Below, piece by piece: positions 1 to 5,544 of a DNA stretch of 5,544 nucleotides (within the stretch, counting starts at the first letter, position 1; each line of letters begins with the position of its first letter). The DNA lies in NCBI GenBank assembly GCA_934716995.1, contig CAKUYO010000080.1, positions 1 to 5,544 of the forward strand. Reading direction: 5' to 3'. The translations under genes and the position numbers were made by a program. The notes beneath the pieces were generated by a model. That model saw only the letters and a list, made by a program, of their open reading frames with translations, had not been told where the DNA came from and made no database searches. This stretch comes from an uncultured Bacteroidales bacterium. GTDB taxonomy: Bacteria; Bacteroidota; Bacteroidia; Bacteroidales; Paludibacteraceae.

Positions 1-2
1 AG

Positions 3-209
3 GCACTCGGAAAAACCGGAATCAATATCAAACTGTGTATTTCCAGACTGGAACACTATACGCACGGAATCAGCCCGGCTGATCTCGACAATTTTATCCG
101 GACAGCTTTCCGTTATAATCAGGAATCACCCGCCAAAGCGGAAAGCTACCTGAACGATATTCTACTGCAGCACGGTGTGGAAAATCCGCTCATCTGGTGG
201 CGTGAATAA
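3..209 (+). CDS. C-terminal end of an unrecognised protein (5' end outside window)
   Basis: This frame is open from the window edge to a TAA at 207-209 and gives the last 68 residues of a protein, ending in IWWRE. I do not recognise the family. The visible part is soluble in character, with mixed helix-forming stretches (residues around SPADLDNFIRTAF and KAESYLNDILLQHG), no membrane segment and no cysteine cluster. The composition and codon style (CCG, CTG, GAA, ATC) resemble the downstream gene, which supports real coding. The GKTG string near the window edge is not enough to claim a P-loop, because the preceding residues are missing. It lies 186 bases upstream of the methylase/helicase gene on the same strand. 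The two may be co-transcribed, but the gap contains hairpins, so separate regulation is also possible. The frame is fairly secure; the function is unknown. Confidence 0.72.
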   Translation, partial: ALGKTGINIKLCISRLEHYTHGISPADLDNFIRTAFRYNQESPAKAESYLNDILLQHGVENPLIWWRE

Positions 210-232
210 ATATCCGGCTCCAAAGCTTGCAA

Positions 233-254
233 TGAAACAGCCTCAACTGTTTCA
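233..254 (+). repeat. Perfect 8-bp inverted repeat (hairpin) after the upstream gene
   Basis: TGAAACAG at 233-240 is the exact reverse complement of CTGTTTCA at 247-254, with a six-base loop CCTCAA. It begins 24 bases after the upstream stop. No T-run follows on either strand, so it is not a canonical intrinsic terminator. The right arm can also pair further on (CTGTT 247-251 with AACAG 256-260). It may be an RNA 3'-end or processing hairpin, or a protein binding site. The repeat itself is seen directly; its role is unknown. Confidence 0.6.
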
Positions 255-295
255 GAACAGACACCTCCCGCTCCCTCCTCAATGATTCTCCCGAT

Positions 296-367
296 AATTT
301 CGCCTTTGGCTCATTTCCGCCGCCCGGATACGGGCGGCACATTCGCCAATTCAAAAAAGGCGAAATT
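296..367 (+). repeat. Nested inverted repeat in the leader of the methylase/helicase gene
   Basis: The outer arms are a perfect 12-bp inverted repeat: AATTTCGCCTTT at 296-307 and AAAGGCGAAATT at 356-367. Inside them is a perfect 8-bp GC-rich hairpin, GCCGCCCG at 319-326 and CGGGCGGC at 331-338, with loop GATA. A short intermediate helix is also possible (TTGGC 306-310 with GCCAA 345-349). A second TTCGCC copy at 342-347 could compete with 299-304 for GGCGAA at 359-364. The structure ends 15 bases before the Shine-Dalgarno, and no T-run follows. It could be a structured 5' leader or an operator. The pairing is seen; the regulatory role is inferred. Confidence 0.65.
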
Positions 368-382
368 CCACCCAGCAAAAAA

Positions 383-389
383 AGAAGGA
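383..389 (+). promoter_or_regulatory. Ribosome binding site deciding the start at 396
   Basis: AGAAGGA ends six bases before the ATG at 396, a normal Shine-Dalgarno spacing. The more upstream in-frame ATG at 282 is preceded by a pyrimidine-rich stretch (CTCCCTCCTC) with no purine-rich site, and its extra 38 codons run through the nested inverted repeat. The next in-frame ATG, at 405, is too far from the site. The start at 396 is therefore chosen. Confidence 0.82.
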
Positions 390-395
390 CGGAAA

Positions 396-3300
396 ATGGA
401 AAACATGCTTCAACTTGATCTGTTCGATTTCGATAACGAGGTTATGGAAATCGCACCTGAACCGCAGCCGGTACGGACTGAACCGCGAACTGAACTGCCG
501 CTCCATGCATCGGTTCGCATACTCGGCCCCGAAGAATCCGGCTGGGGCAACTATCGGATCGGACCGGACGACGAACTGTTTCCGCATGGGCAGAAAAGTA
601 AAATCCACAGCAACTTCGAGGCGATCCGCACCCTCAAAGCACTGGAAGAAACCGGAGAAGCCCCCTGCGACGCCGATTGTTCGGTTCTGCTGAAATACAG
701 CGGATGGGGCGGCATCGCGACGGTATTCGATGAATCCAGCGACGCCTATATCAAAGAATTTCTCGAACTCAAAAATCTGCTTACGGACAGTGAATACCGC
801 TCCGCGCGGGCGAGCACCCTCACGTCCCATTATACCCCCCGGGAACTGATTGAATTCATGTGGGCCGTGACCGTCCAATGCGGCTTTACCGGTGGAAAAG
901 TCGGCGAATTCGGCGCCGGGATTGGCCACTTCATCGGTCTGATGCCGGAGGAGCTGGTCGATAAAACAGACATTCTGGCCGTGGAAGTCGATCCCGTTTC
1001 CGCGCGAATCCTCAAAATGCTTTATCCGCAGACCACTCTCCATATCGGCAGTCTGGAAAAGGTCAATATCCTGAACGGCTCCCTCGATCTGGTGATCGGC
1101 AATGTGCCATACGCCAAAGCCGGCGTTTACGACCGGAAATATCCGAATTACAACCTCCACAACTACTTCATCGCCCGTGCTCTTGACGCTCTTCGTCCCG
1201 GAGGGCTGGCGGTCCTGCTCACCTCTGCATCCACTCTCGATTCCATCAGCCTCGCCGCCCGGGAAAATTTCTGCAGCCGGGCCGCATTGCTCGCCGCCTT
1301 CCGGCTCCCCAATACCGCGTTCCGCCAGAGTGCGGGAACGGAGATCGTTGCCGACATTCTCGTACTCCAGAAAAACGCCGTTCCCTGCGAACCTTTTCTC
1401 GAACTCAGGGACGTTCCAACCGGCGACGATACCGGCACCATGCAGATCAACGAGTATTTTACACGGCATCCGGACTATATTCTGGGGCGTTTGTCCAATA
1501 CCGGCAAGATGTACGGCAAACTGAATACTCCGACAGTACAGCCGTTTCATGATCAGGATCTCGGAGAGCTGTTGAAGAACCACCTCTTTGAAATCGAAGC
1601 GCAGGATGTGAATGCTTCCTGCGGAAGCGATTCGGCGGAACTCTGCACGGACCAGGTTCCGGCCCGGCGTTCCTGTAAGGAGTTTGCCATTTTCGAACAG
1701 GATGGAGAACTTTATGAATATCACAAAGGAATGGGAATACCGCTTGAAAAGGTCCGGGACGGGAAACCTCTTTCGGAGAATGAAAAGGCTAAGATCCGTT
1801 CATTCCTTGAGGTCAAAACGATCCTGAACGAACTTTGTCGGCTTCAGATCGATCCGGAAGCAACCGATGAACAGATCGATTATCAGCGTCATCAACTCAA
1901 TCTTGCTTACGACGCCCATGTGAGAAGGTTTGGCGTATTCTCCAAACGGGCGACCTACCGGAGCATCGCCAACGATCCCGACTATCTGAAGGTATCCGGC
2001 TGCGAATACCCGGAAGAGTATACGGAAACTTTGATGTTCGGAACGAAAGTCAGAAAACGGATTTACAAAAAAGGCGATATCTTCCAGCGCCGCACTCAAT
2101 GGCCCTGGCGGGAACCGGATTCGGCAGTGGATATCGTTGAAGCCGCCAAAATTTCCTATGCCTACCGTCACGAACTCAACTTCAACTGCATTGCCCGCCT
2201 GACCGGTTTGGAGTCGGCTGAAGAAGCCCGGGAAGAACTGCTGGCTTCCCGGGAGTATTTTTTCAATCCGGAGACCGGAAACGTCGAATCCCGCAGCCAA
2301 TATCTCAGCGGAAACGTGGTTAAAAAGCTCAAAGCGGCAACCAATGCAGCCAGGAACGATCCCGCCTTACAGGCCAATGTGGAAGCGTTGACGGAAGTTC
2401 AGCCGAAATACCTGCACATTGAGGATATCGATTTCCGGCTGGGGACGATCTGGATTCCCCCGCTGATCATTCAACGCTGGCTCAAGGAGTTCCTGCAATG
2501 CGATACTGATATTACTTACGATCCCCTGCTTGACACGTGGCAGGTTGAAATTGCTTCCGGCTCCAGATATGCCATCACCAGTTACAAAATCGAAAAATGG
2601 GATGCCATCGATATTCTTGAAGCTACCCTGAACCTCCGGGAAGTCACCATCACGGAAACCATCCGGGAGAACGGCCAGATCAAGGTCATCGTCAACAAGG
2701 AGGCGACGCTCGCCGCTCACCATATCCAGCAGGAGTTTCGGAACCAGTTCTATTCCTTCGTGATGCAGGATACGGAAGCCTCACTGCTGATGGAGCAGGT
2801 CTACAATGACAAATTCAATTCTCACATCGTTCGTCAATATGATCTGCCGCACTTCGATGTCTACCCGGGCGCGTCGCAATATGTGAACGGGAAAAAATTC
2901 ATTCTGCGAAAAGATCAGAAGCGGGCCGTTTCCCGCTGCATCGAAGAAAACTGTCTGCTTGCCCACTGCGTAGGCGCAGGAAAAACCGCGATCATCGTCA
3001 CGGCGGCCATGGAACTCAAACGGCTGAAACTCGCCACGAAAACTCTGGTGGTCGTTCAAAATGCCACGCTTATCCAATACGAAGAGTTCGTTCCGCAACT
3101 CTATCCCGACTCCAAAGTGCTGATTGCCGACAAACGTGATCTTGTCAAGGAAAAGCGCAAGCTGTTCATGACCCGGATCGCCACGGGAGACTGGGATATC
3201 ATCGTGATGGCCCAAAGCTCTTTCGACATGATCCGCGACGATCCGGAAGTCGTCATTGCCTATTATCAGGAAAAAATCGAGGAACTGGAAGGGGCGATCG

Positions 3301-5528
3301 CCCAAAATGACAGTGGATCAGTCAAAGATGCGGAAAGACAGAAACGGCATCTGGAACTTCGCCTCGAACAGCTTCAGGACCGGAAAACGGTGGAAGATGT
3401 CGTCTATTTCAGCGAGCTGGGCATTGATGCGATTTTTGTCGATGAAGCCCATGCCTACAAAAAAGATTTTTTCACCAGCAAACTGCCGCCGGTAAAAGGT
3501 TTGGACCGGTCTTTCAGCAAACGGGCGCTCGCATTGTCGCTCAAACTTGATCATATCCGCAAGAAAACCGGAGGCCGGAATATCTATTTTGCCACGGCAA
3601 CTCCAGTCACAAATACCCTGGCGGAGCTCTGGGTCATGGTCCGGTACATCTCCCCCGAAACACTGGAGGAGTTCAACGTGAAGACCTTCGACCAGTTCGC
3701 CTCCATCTTCACGGCAGAGGAAACCGCACTCGAAATCGATGCCGCCAGCCGCCTGCGCATGATCACAAGATTCTGCATGTACATGAATATCCCGGAGCTG
3801 TCGGTATTTTTCCGGAATGTGGCGGACGTGGTTCGTCAGGAGGATCTCAAAGATGTCGTGTTGCCGAATATCAAAGGCGGCGCTCCCACTCAGGTCGCGA
3901 TCCCGCGCGGAGAAATGATCTCCAAATTCATGGAGTATCTGACCGCCCTGTACGAGTGGTTCGAAAACCTGGGACGGGAAGATAAACCCAAATGGCTCCA
4001 CATTCCGCTTCTGATCTATGGCCTGTCCAGAAAAGTCACGCTTGATCCGCGTCTGATCGACCACCACTTCCCCGACAACCCGGATTCCAAACTCAATGTC
4101 TGTGTCCGGAATGTTCTGGAACGATACCGGCAATATGATGAGATTCGAGCGACGCAGGCCGTCTTTGCCGACTTGTATCAGCTTTCGGATGGGCAAAGCG
4201 TTCTTTTCAATGCCTGGGGCGAGTTGAAAGGGAAACTCATCGCCAATGGCATTCCCGCGGAAGAAATCGCAATCATCACGGATTACAAAACCGAAAAGCA
4301 AAGATCGGAATTATACAAAAAAGCCAATGCCGGGGAAATCCGGATCGTTATCGGTTCGACGCAGACGCTCGGAACCGGAGTCAACATTCAGGAACGTCTT
4401 GTCGCCATCCACCATCTCGATGCCCCGTTTCGACCGACGGATATGGAACAACGCAACGGACGCGGCCTTCGGCAAGGAAACATCTGCGCAGAAATCGAAA
4501 TCCTTTATTACGGCATCACTCAAACTCTGGATGCCGGAATGTTCCAGATTCTTGACAAAAAGCAGCGTTTCATCTCCGATGTTCTTGTCGGTGCCGGCGG
4601 TCGGCATCTCCGCGAAATCCATACGGACGCCGCGCTGGATTATGCCACATTTTCCGCCATCATCAGCGGCAATGAGAAACTGCGCCGCAAGGTGATCGTC
4701 GAAAACCGGCTGCGCGAGCTGGAAACCCTCGAAAACCAGTACCGGAAAAACCTTCGGAACAATTTAGATCAGAAAAACACGCTTACTCATCAGTTGCCTC
4801 AACTGGCTGAGGATATCGAAAAATTGAAGCTTCTGATCGCCCGGCAGCCGGCTCTCGACAACGGCCTGAGCCTGGTATTGAACAATCGCCGATTCTCCGG
4901 CAACCGCAAGGAGCAGCTCGCACAATTGCAAGACATCTTCCGGGACTATAGAATGAAACAAGCGGCAGTTCAAGCCAAAATCCTGAAACGAAATGTCTCC
5001 ATCCCTATGGGGATGCTGGAAATCAATGGCCTCAAAGTCCAACTGTCGGCCTATTGTCCATTCTCCAATTTCGAATCCATCACGGACTCCGATATTCAGA
5101 TCGGCTATCATCTGCCCGATTACCAATTCAAGGTGGCGACGCTTTCCATTTCAAGCGCATGTACCACCACCCAGGGATTTCTGGCCGGTTTGAGAAGCCT
5201 GCTGGAAAATAAACCGAAAGAATTGTGCATGTTGGAAAAAGAACTGGAGGCAAAAAGGCTGAAACTGGAAAATCTTTCCGGTGAAACCCAAAAACTCTTT
5301 CCGTATACAGAAGAACAATCCTCTCTGAGAGGAGAGCTTGAACAACTGCTGATCGAGCTGAACAAAAACGGAGAATTTACCCGGAAGGAGAAGCGTTACA
5401 ACATGCCTCTGCTCTCGGAATTCTTCCCCGGCATTCCCCTGCGCGAACCGGTCAGGGAAGTACGGGAAATCCTGTTTACGCCCGCTGCACCGGAAGAAAC
5501 ACAGTCAGAACAGGAAGAATGTGCATAA
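396..5528 (+). CDS. Fused N6-adenine DNA methyltransferase / SNF2-like helicase (DarB-like, 1710 aa)
   Basis: The product is a cytoplasmic DNA-modifying enzyme predicted to methylate adenine using S-adenosylmethionine and to move on DNA with ATP. Residues 6-10 (QLDLF) match the sliding-clamp binding consensus. The methylase part shows the family GWGG segment (103-106), motif X (SHYTP, 144-148), motif I (EFGAGIGHF, 171-179), an acidic motif II (VEVDP, 196-200) and catalytic motif IV NVPY (236-239). A central region (about 330-835) has no motif I recognise. The helicase part has Walker A GAGKT (860-864), DEAH (1016-1019), TATP (1067-1070), motif V (GTGVNIQ, 1326-1332) and motif VI QRNGRGLRQG (1352-1361). 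The tail is charged and likely coiled coil. No nuclease is visible. All key residues are intact, with no frameshift. The architecture matches N12-class methylase/helicases of mobile elements; P1 DarB is the characterised analogue. Antirestriction or epigenetic marking is inferred, and the target site is unknown. Confidence 0.95.
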   Translation: MENMLQLDLFDFDNEVMEIAPEPQPVRTEPRTELPLHASVRILGPEESGWGNYRIGPDDELFPHGQKSKIHSNFEAIRTLKALEETGEAPCDADCSVLLKYSGWGGIATVFDESSDAYIKEFLELKNLLTDSEYRSARASTLTSHYTPRELIEFMWAVTVQCGFTGGKVGEFGAGIGHFIGLMPEELVDKTDILAVEVDPVSARILKMLYPQTTLHIGSLEKVNILNGSLDLVIGNVPYAKAGVYDRKYPNYNLHNYFIARALDALRPGGLAVLLTSASTLDSISLAARENFCSRAALLAAFRLPNTAFRQSAGTEIVADILVLQKNAVPCEPFLELRDVPTGDDTGTMQINEYFTRHPDYILGRLSNTGKMYGKLNTPTVQPFHDQDLGELLKNHLFEIEAQDVNASCGSDSAELCTDQVPARRSCKEFAIFEQDGELYEYHKGMGIPLEKVRDGKPLSENEKAKIRSFLEVKTILNELCRLQIDPEATDEQIDYQRHQLNLAYDAHVRRFGVFSKRATYRSIANDPDYLKVSGCEYPEEYTETLMFGTKVRKRIYKKGDIFQRRTQWPWREPDSAVDIVEAAKISYAYRHELNFNCIARLTGLESAEEAREELLASREYFFNPETGNVESRSQYLSGNVVKKLKAATNAARNDPALQANVEALTEVQPKYLHIEDIDFRLGTIWIPPLIIQRWLKEFLQCDTDITYDPLLDTWQVEIASGSRYAITSYKIEKWDAIDILEATLNLREVTITETIRENGQIKVIVNKEATLAAHHIQQEFRNQFYSFVMQDTEASLLMEQVYNDKFNSHIVRQYDLPHFDVYPGASQYVNGKKFILRKDQKRAVSRCIEENCLLAHCVGAGKTAIIVTAAMELKRLKLATKTLVVVQNATLIQYEEFVPQLYPDSKVLIADKRDLVKEKRKLFMTRIATGDWDIIVMAQSSFDMIRDDPEVVIAYYQEKIEELEGAIAQNDSGSVKDAERQKRHLELRLEQLQDRKTVEDVVYFSELGIDAIFVDEAHAYKKDFFTSKLPPVKGLDRSFSKRALALSLKLDHIRKKTGGRNIYFATATPVTNTLAELWVMVRYISPETLEEFNVKTFDQFASIFTAEETALEIDAASRLRMITRFCMYMNIPELSVFFRNVADVVRQEDLKDVVLPNIKGGAPTQVAIPRGEMISKFMEYLTALYEWFENLGREDKPKWLHIPLLIYGLSRKVTLDPRLIDHHFPDNPDSKLNVCVRNVLERYRQYDEIRATQAVFADLYQLSDGQSVLFNAWGELKGKLIANGIPAEEIAIITDYKTEKQRSELYKKANAGEIRIVIGSTQTLGTGVNIQERLVAIHHLDAPFRPTDMEQRNGRGLRQGNICAEIEILYYGITQTLDAGMFQILDKKQRFISDVLVGAGGRHLREIHTDAALDYATFSAIISGNEKLRRKVIVENRLRELETLENQYRKNLRNNLDQKNTLTHQLPQLAEDIEKLKLLIARQPALDNGLSLVLNNRRFSGNRKEQLAQLQDIFRDYRMKQAAVQAKILKRNVSIPMGMLEINGLKVQLSAYCPFSNFESITDSDIQIGYHLPDYQFKVATLSISSACTTTQGFLAGLRSLLENKPKELCMLEKELEAKRLKLENLSGETQKLFPYTEEQSSLRGELEQLLIELNKNGEFTRKEKRYNMPLLSEFFPGIPLREPVREVREILFTPAAPEETQSEQEECA
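411..425 (+). other. Predicted sliding-clamp binding motif QLDLF (residues 6-10)
   Basis: The codons CAA CTT GAT CTG TTC encode QLDLF, an exact match to the QL(S/D)LF pentapeptide by which bacterial proteins such as polymerases and mismatch-repair factors bind the hydrophobic cleft of DnaN. It lies at the extreme N-terminus, followed by an acidic and proline-rich segment (residues about 11-38) that looks flexible, so the motif would be accessible. The match is seen directly; clamp binding is inferred. Confidence 0.5.
684..1385 (+). other. Methyltransferase domain of the fusion protein (residues about 97-330)
   Basis: The motif order X, I, II, IV matches gamma-type N6-adenine methylases. Motif I lies at 900-938 and would bind S-adenosylmethionine. 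Motif IV, NVPY, is at 1101-1112. It differs from the usual NPPY/DPPY by Val at the second position, a form known in the N12-class family, so it does not by itself imply inactivity. After motif IV comes a conserved-looking core strand (GGLAVLLTS, residues 269-277) and a segment RLPNTAF...GTEIVADILVLQK (303-326) typical of Type I/IIG-like methylases. No separate target recognition domain can be delimited. Confidence 0.88.
2898..4595 (+). other. SF2 (SNF2-like) helicase/translocase domain (residues about 835-1400)
   Basis: The domain opens with a Q-motif-like segment (LRKDQKRAV, 837-845) and has Walker A at 2973-2987 and DEAH at 3441-3452. Two RecA-like lobes are recognisable: motifs I to III lie between residues 860 and 1070, and motifs V and VI between 1318 and 1361 (motif VI at 4449-4478, with R1353, R1356 and R1359 as candidate arginine-finger residues). 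A charged segment of about 45 residues (955-1000) between the motif Ib-like VMAQSSF and DEAH looks like a helical insertion. All ATPase residues are present, so activity is expected; translocation rather than strand unwinding is likely for this type. Confidence 0.9.
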
Positions 5529-5544
5529 AAAAGCCATTTTTACT

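Noticed and set aside
247..260. CTGTTTCAGAACAG as a LexA/SOS-like operator
   Set aside because: The spacing between CTG and CAG is 8 bases, not the 10 of the enterobacterial SOS box, and it does not match the Gram-positive box. It is better read as part of the overlapping hairpins.
293..298. GATAAT as a -10 promoter element
   Set aside because: It matches 5 of 6 bases, but no -35-like hexamer lies 16-18 bases upstream (the region is GC/CT-rich), and the resulting transcript would begin inside the outer repeat arm.
319..338. Inner GC-rich hairpin as an intrinsic terminator
   Set aside because: No T-run follows the stem on either strand, so it lacks the required tract.
190..378. Small - strand open frame across the intergenic gap (62 codons)
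   Set aside because: It would begin with TTG without a purine-rich site upstream, and it runs through both inverted repeats and into the end of the upstream gene. Nothing supports coding.
1101..1112. NVPY instead of NPPY as evidence of an inactive methylase
   Set aside because: The first Asn and the aromatic residue are retained, and NVPF/NVPY forms are usual in this fused family, so loss of activity cannot be claimed.
351..1724. Long antisense open frame (457 codons, - strand) opposite the methylase domain
   Set aside because: It lies wholly opposite a region with clear methylase motifs, its translation shows no recognisable domain, and long antisense frames arise from the codon bias of the + strand gene.
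3318..4301. Antisense open frame of 327 codons opposite the helicase domain
   Set aside because: It is opposite DEAH and the second helicase lobe, has no ribosome site evident and no recognisable motif; it is a shadow of the coding strand.
5526..5542. TAAAAA...TTTTTA inverted repeat at the stop codon as a terminator
   Set aside because: The stem would be six A-T pairs only, with no GC-rich part, and the window ends too soon to judge. This is too weak to call.

Overview
The window holds one very large gene with the end of another gene upstream of it, both on the + strand. Positions 3-209 are the last 68 codons of an unrecognised protein that begins outside the window. Positions 210-395 are a 186-base gap containing two inverted-repeat structures and, at its end, a good ribosome binding site. 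Positions 396-5528 encode an intact protein of 1710 residues. The window ends 16 bases after its stop codon.

The large protein joins an N6-adenine DNA methyltransferase (residues about 97-330) to an SNF2-like superfamily 2 helicase/translocase (residues about 835-1400). Between them is a central region of about 500 residues without motifs I recognise, and the protein ends in a tail rich in predicted coiled coil. This is the layout of the N12-class methylase/helicase fusions that are common on conjugative elements, plasmids and large phages. The best-known relative in layout is the phage P1 antirestriction protein DarB. No nuclease domain is visible, so a role in protecting or marking mobile DNA fits better than a self-contained restriction enzyme. 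That role is inferred from architecture and was not tested.

Three details go beyond a routine annotation. First, the protein starts with the pentapeptide QLDLF at residues 6-10, an exact match to the bacterial sliding-clamp binding consensus; it could tether the methylase/helicase to the replication machinery. Second, the leader carries a nested inverted repeat with perfect outer arms of 12 bp and perfect inner arms of 8 bp, plus a second copy of TTCGCC that allows an alternative pairing. Third, a perfect 8-bp hairpin lies just after the upstream gene.

The sequence is bacterial: compact, with a Shine-Dalgarno signal, moderately GC-rich (a little over 50% by eye), and rich in CCGGA/TCCGG-type codon contexts. 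It looks like accessory DNA from an integrated or conjugative element. Codon style is compatible with a gut bacterium such as a Lentisphaerota or related lineage, but nothing in the window fixes the taxon.
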